A stretch of 43,299 bases of DNA, from NCBI GenBank assembly GCA_021737185.1, contig JAIPEL010000022.1, forward strand, positions 1 to 43,299, read 5' to 3'. This document shows, one piece after another, positions 1 to 7,670 of this stretch. The position numbers were made by a program, and so were the translations under genes. The stretch's first letter is position 1. Every line of letters starts with the position of its first letter. The notes beneath the pieces are model-generated. The model worked only from the letters and a program-made list of their open reading frames with translations, had not been told where the DNA came from and did not search any database. Source of the DNA: Desulfobacterales bacterium (lineage in GTDB: Bacteria; Desulfobacterota; Desulfobacteria; Desulfobacterales; CAFBRK01).

Positions 1-188
1 AGATGGTCGAAGAGTACTACAACTACTCCCGGCCCGTCTACTGCGCCCAGCACGGCCTGGTCGACGAGCTGACCACCATGGCCGACATGCGAAAGTATCT
101 GTGCGCCTTTGCCGGCGCCGCCTACCAGAACCCCAAGTCTATCTGCCCCCAGCACGTCATGCTCACCCCCAGATCCTGCAAAGGCTAA
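1..188 (+). CDS. Carboxyltransferase subunit, C-terminal fragment (glutaconyl-CoA decarboxylase alpha / acyl-CoA carboxylase type)
   Basis: Only the last 60 or so residues are inside the window; the reading frame is open from its left edge. The tail contains SRPVYCAQHGLVDEL, MADMRKYLCAF and AAYQNPKSICPQH, the style of ending seen in the biotin-dependent carboxyltransferase family that includes glutaconyl-CoA decarboxylase alpha (GcdA) and acyl-CoA carboxylase beta chains. Such enzymes move CO2 between an acyl-CoA and biotin, often coupled to a sodium-pumping decarboxylase in anaerobes. The substrate cannot be read from this fragment. The ATG at 3 is internal, not a start. A strong terminator follows at once, so this is the last gene of its operon. 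Confidence 0.7.
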   Translation, partial: MVEEYYNYSRPVYCAQHGLVDELTTMADMRKYLCAFAGAAYQNPKSICPQHVMLTPRSCKG

Positions 189-232
189 AAAAATAGCCGG
201 CCCCCGAAAAACCGGGGCCCTGCTATTTTTTT
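187..232 (+). terminator. Intrinsic terminator after the carboxyltransferase gene
   Basis: The arms AAAAAATAGC and GCTATTTTTTT enclose a GC-rich inner stem (CCCCG and CGGGG), starting at the stop codon and ending in a seven-T run. The A-rich left arm makes it plausible in both directions. Confidence 0.85.
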
Positions 233-338
233 AGCATGATGAAAAGAAAAAGAACGGGCGCTTGTTGACACATCCTTGCCTCGGCAGGACCTCTGCCTCA
301 GCCGATGCTCAAGAGCGAAACGCTATTGCATAAATGTC

Positions 339-400
339 CTGCCGCCGACAGGCGGCAGCTTATTTTTAAAATCGGGGCGTCCTTTCCCGATTTTAAAAAT
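339..400. repeat. Double-hairpin palindromic element, copy 1
   Basis: There are two adjacent hairpins. The first is CTGCCGCC-gaca-GGCGGCAG (339-358). The second has 15-bp perfect arms, ATTTTTAAAATCGGG at 362-376 and CCCGATTTTAAAAAT at 386-400. A near-copy lies at 920-980, so the two bracket the small gene at 532-834. It sits in the 343-bp gap between the carboxyltransferase terminator and that gene. Confidence 0.8.
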
Positions 401-440
401 GCAGCATTTTTTCTCCCTCCAATCTGGGGTCTTGACCCCA

Positions 441-469
441 TTGAGCCCCCGCCGCCTGATATTTAAGAT
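441..469 (+). promoter_or_regulatory. Sigma70-like promoter for the 532-834 gene
   Basis: TTGAGC (441-446), a 17-bp spacer and TAAGAT (464-469), 62 bp before the start codon. It is read from consensus only. Confidence 0.4.
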
Positions 470-531
470 TCGATTCAACTCGAACAAATGCTGGTGTCAA
501 CCGAAAAGGCACTCAATGAAAGGAGTCAACC

Positions 532-834
532 ATGGATGTACAGGATTTTTGCAAACAGATGGAACAGCAGCTGGTCACCTTCGAGCAGCAGCTGGGATCG
601 ATTGAAAACGAGCTCGACTCCCGGGGAACCAAAGCCAAGGAAAGGATCCTTCCGGTTGTCGGCGACGTAAAAAACCTCATGACCGAGCTCAAACTCCAGA
701 AGGACCGGCTGGAAAAAGAATGCCCTTCGGAGTGGTCGGATGACAAGAACAAGATGGAGGATCTGGTCGGGTCGATCGGATCGAACATCGATCGGGCCAA
801 GGGGCAGTTGTCTCAGGGCGACGTCGGTGGATGA
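532..834 (+). CDS. Small coiled-coil protein of unknown function
   Basis: A 100-residue, highly charged, helix-prone protein without signal peptide or membrane segment. Heptad-like stretches rich in Leu, Glu, Gln and Lys (about residues 8-30 and 45-65) suggest a soluble coiled coil. The start is well supported by AAAGGAG eight bases upstream of the ATG. An opposite-strand frame overlaps but has no ribosome binding site. I do not recognise the family. It is flanked on both sides by copies of the same double-hairpin element, the most distinctive thing about the locus. Confidence 0.65.
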   Translation: MDVQDFCKQMEQQLVTFEQQLGSIENELDSRGTKAKERILPVVGDVKNLMTELKLQKDRLEKECPSEWSDDKNKMEDLVGSIGSNIDRAKGQLSQGDVGG

Positions 835-919
835 TGACCTCTCGGCCGTCTACACAGAAAGCAGCTGTATTTCGCACACAGCGGCGGCAGTGAGGCAACT
901 TTATCTACTATGCCTTTTC

Positions 920-980
920 TGCCGCCGCCAGGCGGCACCTTATTTTAAAAATCGGGGGGCCCCTCCCCGATTTTTAAAAT
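920..980. repeat. Double-hairpin palindromic element, copy 2 (terminator-like for the leftward gene)
   Basis: The first hairpin is TGCCGCC-gcca-GGCGGCA (920-937 region). The second has 16-bp perfect arms, ATTTTAAAAATCGGGG at 942-957 and CCCCGATTTTTAAAAT at 965-980. The right arm runs into the stop codon of the leftward gene ending at 980. It has the same layout as 339-400 with changes in both arms, so pairing is kept. Confidence 0.8.
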
Positions 981-1267
981 CATTGGACCGTGCGGTCGTT
1001 CCAGCCGATGGACATCCGGCTGTAGTAGTCCTCGATGGAATCGAACACCAGGTACTGCTCGACGTTCTCCCAGGAAACCGCGGTGCGGATCCCCGCGGCC
1101 CAATCGCTGGCGGTGGTCCCTTCTGCGAATTCCCCCACGATGAAGATTTTGCCGGCCTGATTTTCCAGGGTCGCATGCTGCATCACCACGTTGTAATCGT
1201 CGGAGCGGTTGACCAGATAGATCAGAACGATCTTTCCGGAAAAATCGGGGAAGGTCATCTGAAACAT
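980..1267 (-). CDS. Hypothetical protein, 95 residues
   Basis: The frame is open from 1492, but the ATG at 1267 is preferred because AAGGGAG lies just upstream on the minus strand and the residues before it look like untranslated leader (low-complexity, unlike protein). The product alternates hydrophobic strands (KIVLIYLV, GKIFIVGEF) with helices and ends SIGWNDRTVQ. It looks like a small alpha/beta soluble protein. I do not recognise the family. Its stop codon overlaps the palindrome at 942-980, which probably ends transcription. Confidence 0.55.
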   Translation of the reverse strand: MFQMTFPDFSGKIVLIYLVNRSDDYNVVMQHATLENQAGKIFIVGEFAEGTTASDWAAGIRTAVSWENVEQYLVFDSIEDYYSRMSIGWNDRTVQ

Positions 1268-1327
1268 GCGTCCGGCTCCCTTCTTTCTCTGTCCTGCCGC
1301 CCGGTGCGGCCTCCCCTGAACCGTCGC

Positions 1328-1373
1328 TTTGCCGATACCACCGCTGACGGCGGACGAGGCTATCGGTGGCAAA
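1328..1373 (-). other. Possible structured 5' leader of the 980-1267 gene
   Basis: On the minus strand TTTGCC-acc-GATA can pair with TATCGGCAAA around an inner hairpin CCGC-cgtca-GCGG. It lies 60-105 bases upstream of the start codon. Apart from this stem I see nothing in the 1268-1594 gap. I could not match it to a known riboswitch. Confidence 0.25.
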
Positions 1374-1594
1374 TCAAACTGAGTGTCTTGATATTGACCG
1401 AAAATCCGGCAGTTGGCAACCCCCATCGACTCATCTTCTTTCCGGGTGGATGAAGAGACCTGATGCTTCACACCGTGCGTTCGCTGGCACATTCCTGCGG
1501 TTACGAAGGCCCCAAGGATATGCTATGATGATTTATATGGTGGGCCGAAGACCGCCCTTTGTCGAATCCAAAAGCCACGGCTATTGACCCGACC

Positions 1595-3964
1595 ATGACC
1601 GCCGAAAAACCTGTCCTCACCATTGCCGTGCGGGATCTGGTGGCCCATGTGCTTCGCGCCGGCGACCTGGCCTTCTCTTTTTCCGGTCCGGCCCGAACCG
1701 CCGAGGCCATCCGCGCCCATCAGCGCATCCAGCAGCGGCGCCCCGCCGGCTACCTGGCCGAACAAGCCGTTTCCCACGACACGGATTCGGCCCGGTTTAT
1801 TCTCCGGGTCGGCGGGCGCATCGACGGCGTCTTTCCCGCTGCAGCGCCGCCGCTGGTGGAAGAAATCAAGACCACCACCGGAGAGCTGGCGTCTGTTTCA
1901 GAAGCTGAAAATCCTCTCCACTGGGGGCAGCTCAAGGTCTACGCCTACATATACGCCTTCGACCGGGCCCTGGAAGCGGTGGATACCCGGCTGACCTACG
2001 TGCAGCTGGAGACCGGAAAGACTCTCCGGCTCGAACGCCGTTTTTCCTTTTCTAATCTCAAGGCGTTCTTCGACGACCTGGTCCGTCGCTACATTGACTG
2101 GGCGTCGACGGTCATCGAGTTTCGGAAGATCCGGGACCGTTCCATTTCACAGCTTGCGTTTCCCTATCCGGCATACAGAGGCGGGCAGCGCCAGATGGCC
2201 GTCGCCTGCTATCGGACGATCCGGGACGGAGGGCATCTGCTGGTCCAGGCCGCCACCGGCATCGGAAAGACCATGGCCGCCCTGTTTCCCGCAGTAAAGG
2301 CCATGGAAGAGGGATTGGCCGAAAAGATATTTTACCTGACGGCCCGGACCACGGCCCGGACCGCCGCCGAAGCCGCCGTAGAAACCCTGGCGCAAACCGG
2401 ACTGCGGCTCAAATCCCTGACCCTGACCGCCAAGAACAAGATCTGTTTTTCGCCGGAAGCCGGATGCCGGCCGGAGGCCTGTACATTTGCCCGCGGCCAC
2501 TACGACCGCATCAACCAAGCCGTAAGCCGGGCGTTCGAAACAGATGCCCTTACCCGGCAGGCGGTGGAGAGTGCCGCGCAAGAGCACGGCGTGTGCCCCT
2601 TTGAGCTCTCCCTTGAGCTTTCTCTTTGGGCCGACCTGATTATCTGCGACTACAACTACGCCTTCGATCCCCGGGTTTATCTTCGGCGGTTTTTCACCGA
2701 GAAAAACGGCGACTACGCTTTTTTGATCGACGAGGCCCACAACCTCGTCGACCGAAGCCGGGAAATGTTCTCCGCCGAAATCTCAAAGCAGCCGTTTCTC
2801 GGCGTCCGGCGGAACCTGAAAAACCAATTGCCGGACCTGTATCGATCCACGGGCCGAATCAATGCCTGGATGGTCCGGGCAAAAAAAGCCGGCATCGAGG
2901 CCTTGAAGAGCGAAGGAGAGCAGGCCTGGGTGGAGCCCGAGGCTCCCGAACCCCTGCTTCCGCTGCTGCGGAAGTTCGTCGCCGGGGCCGAGCGCTGGCT
3001 GGCCCTCAATCTGCAGACCGATTTTCGCGAATCGCTGCAGGAACTGTACTTCACGGCAGGAACGTTTTTGCGGGTGGCCGAGCAATACGACCGCCGCTAC
3101 ACCACCCTGTACCGAATCGAAGACAAAAACCTTTCGGTCAAACTGTTCTGCGTGGACCCCTCGGCAAATATGACCGAGGCGCTGGGCCGGGGCCGGGCGG
3201 CCGTCTTTTTTTCCGCCACCCTGACCCCCCTGGACTATTTCCGAGACATCTTCGGCTGTGCGCCGTCTGCCGAAATGCTGGCACTGCCCTCTCCGTTTCC
3301 CCGCGGCCGCCTCGGACTCTTTGTCTTGGACCGGGTATCGACCTACTTTCGGGACCGGGCCGCCACGGCCCCGGAAATCGCACGGGCAATTCAGGCCCTG
3401 GTCCAAGATCGGACCGGAAACTATCTGCTTTTTTTTCCTTCCTACGCCTACCTGGAGCAGGTGTTCATCCTGTTTGCCGCCGACCGGCCCGAAATCGAAA
3501 CCCTCGTTCAAACCCCGTCCATGACCGAGGCCGAGCGGGAAGACTTTCTGGCCCGATTTTCCGCCGCAAACAGCCGGACGTTGGTCGGTTTCGCCGTCAT
3601 GGGAGGAATCTTCGGAGAGGGGATCGACCTGGCCGGAGAGCGGCTTTCCGGGGCCGCCGTGGTCGGGGTCGGACTGCCCGGCATCTGCCTCGAGCGGGAT
3701 GTGATCCGGGATTACTATGCGGCGGTCAACCGAAGCGGCTTTGAATACGCCTACCAGTACCCGGGCATCAATCGGGTCATGCAGGCCGCCGGCCGGGTGA
3801 TCCGGTCCGCCGAGGACCGGGGAGTGGTGCTGTTGATCGATACCCGGTTTTCTTCCCGGCGGTACCGCGGCCTGTTTCCCGCCCACTGGCAGCCGCGGGC
3901 CGTGGGAAGAATCCGTGACCTGAAACGGGCGATCCGGGGCTTCTGGGATTCCACGGAAAGGTAA
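1595..3964 (+). CDS. Rad3/DinG-family ATP-dependent DNA helicase with N-terminal RecB-like nuclease domain
   Basis: A 789-residue protein with two parts. Residues about 60-170 carry a PD-(D/E)XK pattern: GRIDG (Asp77), VEEIKTT (Glu90, Lys92), then QLKVYAYIYA (Gln112, Tyr116), as in RecB/Cas4-type nucleases. From about 190 follows a superfamily 2 helicase of the XPD/DinG group: Walker A ATGIGKT (220-226), four cysteines spaced for an iron-sulfur cluster (284, 291, 296, 334), DEAH (379-382) and motif VI QAAGRVIRS near the C-terminus. The family unwinds DNA 5' to 3', often in repair. The start is uncertain: ATG 1595 lacks a clear ribosome binding site, and a TTG at 1559 would add 12 residues. 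It is monocistronic and convergent with the next gene. Confidence 0.88.
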   Translation: MTAEKPVLTIAVRDLVAHVLRAGDLAFSFSGPARTAEAIRAHQRIQQRRPAGYLAEQAVSHDTDSARFILRVGGRIDGVFPAAAPPLVEEIKTTTGELASVSEAENPLHWGQLKVYAYIYAFDRALEAVDTRLTYVQLETGKTLRLERRFSFSNLKAFFDDLVRRYIDWASTVIEFRKIRDRSISQLAFPYPAYRGGQRQMAVACYRTIRDGGHLLVQAATGIGKTMAALFPAVKAMEEGLAEKIFYLTARTTARTAAEAAVETLAQTGLRLKSLTLTAKNKICFSPEAGCRPEACTFARGHYDRINQAVSRAFETDALTRQAVESAAQEHGVCPFELSLELSLWADLIICDYNYAFDPRVYLRRFFTEKNGDYAFLIDEAHNLVDRSREMFSAEISKQPFLGVRRNLKNQLPDLYRSTGRINAWMVRAKKAGIEALKSEGEQAWVEPEAPEPLLPLLRKFVAGAERWLALNLQTDFRESLQELYFTAGTFLRVAEQYDRRYTTLYRIEDKNLSVKLFCVDPSANMTEALGRGRAAVFFSATLTPLDYFRDIFGCAPSAEMLALPSPFPRGRLGLFVLDRVSTYFRDRAATAPEIARAIQALVQDRTGNYLLFFPSYAYLEQVFILFAADRPEIETLVQTPSMTEAEREDFLARFSAANSRTLVGFAVMGGIFGEGIDLAGERLSGAAVVGVGLPGICLERDVIRDYYAAVNRSGFEYAYQYPGINRVMQAAGRVIRSAEDRGVVLLIDTRFSSRRYRGLFPAHWQPRAVGRIRDLKRAIRGFWDSTER

Positions 3965-3969
3965 CCGCC

Positions 3970-4065
3970 GCTGGGAGGCTGGAAAGCGAAAACCGTGGGG
4001 AAACCCGGCTGACCATGGCTCTCTCTTGTCCTGTTTTTAGCATCCCAGCGTTCCGGCCTCCCAGC
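3970..4065. repeat. Intergenic inverted repeat between convergent genes
   Basis: GCTGGGAGGCTGGAA (3970-3984) is mirrored by TTCCGGCCTCCCAGC (4051-4065) with one mismatch. It fills the gap between the helicase gene and the leftward gene ending at 4085. Related GGGAAGCTGGGA text recurs at 39890. It may act as a two-way terminator or be a dispersed repeat. Confidence 0.5.
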
Positions 4066-4084
4066 TTCCCAGCAGCGCGGAGCG

Positions 4085-4708
4085 CTAATTGGCCCGGTAG
4101 GCGCGCCGGTAGGGGACTGTTTCCCGAAACCAGAGTACAAGCGCCACGGCCAGGGCCGATGCGGGCAAGCCGTCGATCTGGGCTCCTTTTGCCGCCGCCA
4201 GCTTGCGGGAAATCCTGTCGATGACCCTTTCCGCCCCCTCTTTTTTGCCTTGCCCCAGCGGCACATCGACGCGGCCTTCTTCGAACACGGCCGCAGCCGC
4301 TGTCAGAATGTGGCCGGGTGCCACAGTGTAATTGGCGCCGAGGGCTTTTCCGACAAGCTCCTTTTCCCACTTTTCCACTGCCGAAAAACGAATCGCCTCC
4401 ACCACTACGCCCCGGTTCCTGAGGCCGTCGATCGTGCCGGCGCCGTCTTCGAGGGCCACCACCTTCGGACGGTCGGTGAGTATCTTTTTGGGCCGGCGGT
4501 CCTGGCTGAAAAGCCGCTTTCTGCGCCAAAGCCCTCCGTCTTTGAGCCGCCGGTGTATCTCCTGCACGAATGCCTCCGGATCGGCCTCCTGCCTATCGTC
4601 GATCTCGAGGAACGAATAACGCTTCCGGCCGCCGCTCAGGGCCGCTTCGGCGACCGCCAGACCGACCTCGGCTCGTTTTGACTGCCGGCAGACGCCGATG
4701 AGAATCAT
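4085..4708 (-). CDS. Conserved-looking hypothetical protein, 207 residues
   Basis: The start is supported by ATAGGAG nine bases before the ATG. The N-terminus MILIGVCRQSKR with a following KRYSFLEIDD strand resembles a nucleotide-binding-like or RNase-H-like alpha/beta fold, but no signature is decisive. The middle is very basic (RRKRLFSQDRRPKK), suggesting nucleic-acid contact. The C-terminal third has an Ala-rich helix (ILTAAAAVF) and a hydrophobic stretch ASALAVALVLWF that is too short to call a membrane anchor. There is no signal peptide. I do not recognise the family. It is convergent with the helicase and divergent from the response regulator. Confidence 0.7.
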   Translation of the reverse strand: MILIGVCRQSKRAEVGLAVAEAALSGGRKRYSFLEIDDRQEADPEAFVQEIHRRLKDGGLWRRKRLFSQDRRPKKILTDRPKVVALEDGAGTIDGLRNRGVVVEAIRFSAVEKWEKELVGKALGANYTVAPGHILTAAAAVFEEGRVDVPLGQGKKEGAERVIDRISRKLAAAKGAQIDGLPASALAVALVLWFRETVPYRRAYRAN

Positions 4709-4945
4709 CGGTATACTCCTATGGGATCGTTATGGTGGAAGAAAACCCGAAAGCAGCACCATGGCATACGGTCAACGCTCCAATTGGATTTTGCCAAATC
4801 ATGACTATATTTTTTTTGATGTCAGATCAATACTTCCGACATGGTCGGCGATGAGGAAGAAGAGGAGAACTGAGATTGACGCCGCCGACCAAAGCGACTA
4901 TCCTGAAAACCGCATGTCCCACAAACCCGCGATGAGGAGGAATTC

Positions 4946-5434
4946 ATGACTGAGAGGCACCTTCTGGAAGGCAAGCGGATTCTCATCGTCGACGACGAAC
5001 CGGACGTTCTGGAGACTCTCGAAGATCTCCTTCCGGCAGGGAGCACCACCCGGGCCTCAAGCTTTACCGAAGCCCGGGACCTGCTCGAGTCGACCCCGTT
5101 TGACATCGCCATTTTGGACATCATGGGAGTAGACGGCTATGAACTGCTGAAAATCGCGACAAAAAAACAGATCTCGGCCGTCATGCTCACGGCCCGGGCC
5201 GTGGGCCCGGAAAACGTGAAAAAATCCTACCAGGAAGGCGCCGCCTATTACATCCCCAAAGAAGAGATGTTCCGCATCGACACCTTCCTCTGCGACATCC
5301 TCGCCGCCCAGGAAAAAGGCGAAAGCACCTGGTCGAACTGGTTCGAACGGATGTCCGCCTACCTGGAACGAAACTTCCAGCCCGGCTGGCAGAAGGACGA
5401 CAAAATCTTCTGGGAGAAGTTTCCCTTCCACTGA
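4946..5434 (+). CDS. Single-domain response regulator (CheY-like receiver with short C-terminal tail)
   Basis: A 162-residue protein. Residues 9-125 form a receiver domain: acidic pair Asp16-Asp17 in LIVDDEPD, phospho-acceptor Asp58 in ILDIMGVDGYE, Thr82 and Lys105 in YYIPKEEM. The last 35 residues (WSNWFERMSAYLERNF) are helical and contain no DNA-binding or enzymatic domain. It would be phosphorylated by a histidine kinase, but none is in the window, so it is an orphan. The start has a good AGGAGG site. The upstream gap 4709-4945 is AT-rich and probably holds its promoter. Confidence 0.88.
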   Translation: MTERHLLEGKRILIVDDEPDVLETLEDLLPAGSTTRASSFTEARDLLESTPFDIAILDIMGVDGYELLKIATKKQISAVMLTARAVGPENVKKSYQEGAAYYIPKEEMFRIDTFLCDILAAQEKGESTWSNWFERMSAYLERNFQPGWQKDDKIFWEKFPFH

Positions 5435-5562
5435 GCATCGGCCCGAACGGCTCCGACGGATCGACCCCCCACAATCGCATCTTCACAACACTGATCCCGC
5501 ATTGGCACGGATGCGCCCGAATTGCGCCTCCTGAAAAAAGTGAATGTCAATCAACAAAAAAG

Positions 5563-5591
5563 TTGACAGTCAGCGACTGATGCGGTATTAA
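5563..5591 (+). promoter_or_regulatory. Promoter of the SDR-TAXI-dehydrogenase-BKACE operon
   Basis: TTGACA (5563-5568), a spacer of exactly 17 bp, then TATTAA (5586-5591). The -10 overlaps the first operator half described next. An upstream TGTCAA (5545-5550) forms an inverted repeat with the -35 box. Confidence 0.8.
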
Positions 5592-5620
5592 CGCAATGCG
5601 TTAAATACTTACGCACAGCG
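5588..5620. promoter_or_regulatory. Tandem operator (two CGC-N3-GCG sites, 20 bp apart)
   Basis: Site 1 is the perfect palindrome TTAACGCAATGCGTTAA (5588-5604). Site 2 is TTACGCACAGCG (5609-5620). The CGC cores start at 5592 and 5612. The same pair with the same 20-bp spacing lies at 18871-18901 in front of the leftward catabolic operon. The position on and just after the -10 box implies repression. Confidence 0.7.
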
Positions 5621-5709
5621 GTCTTTTGGCTGGGTCAAATCGAATTTCCATCACTTCCCCACCAACCGGATCAAAAACCGGAGCAGCGAAGCTCGAAAAA
5701 GGCCAGGGT

Positions 5710-6468
5710 ATGCGCTTCAAGGAACAGGTGGCGGTGGTCACCGGGGCATCGAGGGGAATCGGCTATGCCATCGGAGCGAAGATGGCGAGCCAGGGCGCCC
5801 GTGTGGCCCTCTTGGACATCGACAACCAGGTGCATGATGCGGCACGTAAGTTGAATGAACAGGGATTTTCCGCTATAGCAGAAATTGTGGATGTGGGCGA
5901 TGCTAAGGCTGTCGAAAAGACCCTGGCAACCGTGGCCAATCAGCTCGGCGAGGTGCAGATTCTGGTGAACAACGCCGGGGTATTGCTGCCGGCAAGCCTG
6001 GAGGAGGCCAGCGAGGCGGACTGGGATCAGACCACGCGCGTCAACCTCAAGGGCGCCTTTTTCTGCGCGAAATACTGCCTCCCCTCCATGAAGGCCCGGC
6101 GGTACGGAAAAATCGTCAACATCGGTTCGCGGGCCAGCCTCGGCAAGCAGGACCGAACCGTTTATTCCGCCTGCAAAGCCGGTCTCGTCGGGATGACCCG
6201 AACGTGGGCGCTCGAACTGGCTGCCTATCGGATCAACGTCAACAACGTGGCACCCGGACCCATCGCCACCCAGCTCTTTACCGACGGCAATCCCCCGGGA
6301 AGTCCCAGGGCCGAGGCCATCGTCTCCAACATCCCCCTGGGGCGGATGGGTGCACCGGAAGACGTCGCCAACGCAGCGGCCTTTCTTGCCTCGTCTGAGG
6401 CTGACTTTATCACGGGACAGACCCTGTTTGTCTGCGGCGGTTTGAGCGTCGGCTGGGCCGGCATATGA
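5710..6468 (+). CDS. Short-chain dehydrogenase/reductase (SDR)
   Basis: A 252-residue classical SDR, NAD(P)-dependent. Cofactor motif TGASRGIG (11-18), NNAG (87-90), catalytic Asn112, Ser140, Tyr152 and Lys156 (YSACK). Asp37 and Asp39 in LLDIDN after the second strand favour NAD over NADP. The C-terminus FVCGGLSVGWAGI is typical of 3-oxoacyl reductase or alcohol-dehydrogenase members. A TTG start at 5626 would add 28 poorly conserved-looking residues, so ATG 5710 is chosen. First gene of a four-gene operon with a TRAP receptor and beta-keto acid chemistry, so it probably oxidises a hydroxyl group of the imported substrate. The exact substrate is unknown. Confidence 0.9.
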   Translation: MRFKEQVAVVTGASRGIGYAIGAKMASQGARVALLDIDNQVHDAARKLNEQGFSAIAEIVDVGDAKAVEKTLATVANQLGEVQILVNNAGVLLPASLEEASEADWDQTTRVNLKGAFFCAKYCLPSMKARRYGKIVNIGSRASLGKQDRTVYSACKAGLVGMTRTWALELAAYRINVNNVAPGPIATQLFTDGNPPGSPRAEAIVSNIPLGRMGAPEDVANAAAFLASSEADFITGQTLFVCGGLSVGWAGI

Positions 6469-6536
6469 GGTCTCTTTCCGGAAGAAACGGACGGCGAGTA
6501 TCAACCCAAAACACATTCAGCAGTGAAGGAGGAAAA

Positions 6537-7508
6537 ATGTCGAAAAGATGGATACAGACCTTTTTTATCGCGGTGCTTGCTCTTTTGCTGGCAGCCCCGG
6601 CAGTCCATGCGCGACAGGAATTTTTGAGGATGTTTTCCGGGCCTGAAGGCGGCTCCTGGTATCCCCTCGGGTCGGCGATGATGAATATCGTCGAACAGGA
6701 ACTGAAAATCTCCTCTTCAAACGGCCCCGGCGGAGGTGTGGGCAACGCCAAGGCGGTCGACGCCAACCGCGCCGACCTGGGATGGTCCTACACCCACACG
6801 GCTTACAATGCCTACAACGGCCGTGGAAAATTCGACAAGAAGCACGACAATCTCCGGCATTTGATGTCCCTGTACCCGGGCATCTTCCAGATCGCGGTGC
6901 CGAGAAAAAGCAAGATCATGTCCATTGCCGACCTCAAGGACAAGCGCATCGTCCCAGGCAAAATCGGATTTTCCGGCACGGTCATCGCCGAAAACATCCT
7001 CAAGGCCTATGGCATCACCTTCGACAGCATCAAGAAAAACGGCGGTCAGGTCAGCTATGTGGGCTATTCCGACTCTGCAGCCCTGATGAAGGACGGACAC
7101 AGCGATTGCTACATGGCCGTGACCTCCTGTCCCCAGTCGACGATCATCGACTTGAACTTCCAGCCCGGCATCCGCATGCTCCCGGTCGAGCCGGCCTACC
7201 AGGAAAAGGTGCTCGAATTTGAACCGGGCCTGATGAAGACCGTCATTCCCAAAACGGCCTACAAGGGTATGACAGAGGACATTCCGGCCATCGGCACGGT
7301 GACCTGCATCGTTGCCAACAAGAACCTGCCCGACGACCTGGCCTACGACATCGTCAAGACCCTCTATGCCAACTGGCCCAAGCTGGCCGAGGTGAAAAAG
7401 CAGGCCATCGAAGAATCCAAACCGGAAAACGCCATGATGGGCGCGCGCATCCCGGTTCATCCCGGCGCCTTGAAATACTACCAGGAAATGGGATACACTC
7501 AGAAGTAG
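6537..7508 (+). CDS. TAXI-family TRAP transporter solute-binding protein
   Basis: A 323-residue secreted receptor. A signal peptide (Lys-Arg start, hydrophobic core FIAVLALLLAAP, cut after VHA at about residue 25) is followed by the TAXI signature region GPEGGSWYPLGSAM. The start has a strong AAGGAGG site. It captures a carboxylate in the periplasm and hands it to a fused TRAP permease; the matching permease is at 9774-11774 on the opposite strand, in a second operon with the same operator. A hairpin follows the gene and may let this abundant receptor be made in excess of the enzymes downstream. The ligand is unknown. Confidence 0.92.
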   Translation: MSKRWIQTFFIAVLALLLAAPAVHARQEFLRMFSGPEGGSWYPLGSAMMNIVEQELKISSSNGPGGGVGNAKAVDANRADLGWSYTHTAYNAYNGRGKFDKKHDNLRHLMSLYPGIFQIAVPRKSKIMSIADLKDKRIVPGKIGFSGTVIAENILKAYGITFDSIKKNGGQVSYVGYSDSAALMKDGHSDCYMAVTSCPQSTIIDLNFQPGIRMLPVEPAYQEKVLEFEPGLMKTVIPKTAYKGMTEDIPAIGTVTCIVANKNLPDDLAYDIVKTLYANWPKLAEVKKQAIEESKPENAMMGARIPVHPGALKYYQEMGYTQK

Positions 7509-7551
7509 GGGAACCCCGCGGAACCCGCATCCGGCGGAATCTGAAACCGAC

Positions 7552-7586
7552 AGAGGGCTTGGACGCGATCGACGGCCAAGCCCTCT
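7552..7586 (+). terminator. Intercistronic hairpin after the TAXI receptor
   Basis: AGAGGGCTTGG (7552-7562) and CCAAGCCCTCT (7576-7586) form an 11-bp perfect stem with a 13-base loop. It is followed by a pyrimidine-rich stretch but no solid T run, so a partial terminator or mRNA-stabilising stem is likely. Confidence 0.55.
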
Positions 7587-7670
7587 CTTCTTCCCTGTTT
7601 TTCCGAGAACCCTCGCCGCTCCAGGACCGGGGCCGGCCCGGAGCCAACGAATAGACCCGAAAGCCATCCG

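Noticed and set aside
265..293. TTGACA at 265-270 as a promoter for the small gene
   Set aside because: No acceptable -10 at 16-18 bp; the pair at 441-469 is better placed.
513..800. 95-residue minus-strand frame over the small coiled-coil gene
   Set aside because: The plus-strand frame has a proper Shine-Dalgarno and protein-like composition; the minus frame is Ser/Arg-rich shadow sequence.
1267..1440. Possible cyclic-di-GMP (GEMM) riboswitch suggested by GGCAAAGCGACGG on the minus strand
   Set aside because: The other conserved GEMM segments (the upstream GGCAAAC block and the closing GCCGGG helix) are not present.
740..1453. Open frame of 237 residues on the plus strand
   Set aside because: It spans the palindrome at 920-980 and the antisense of the 980-1267 gene, has no ribosome site and reads as composition-driven text.
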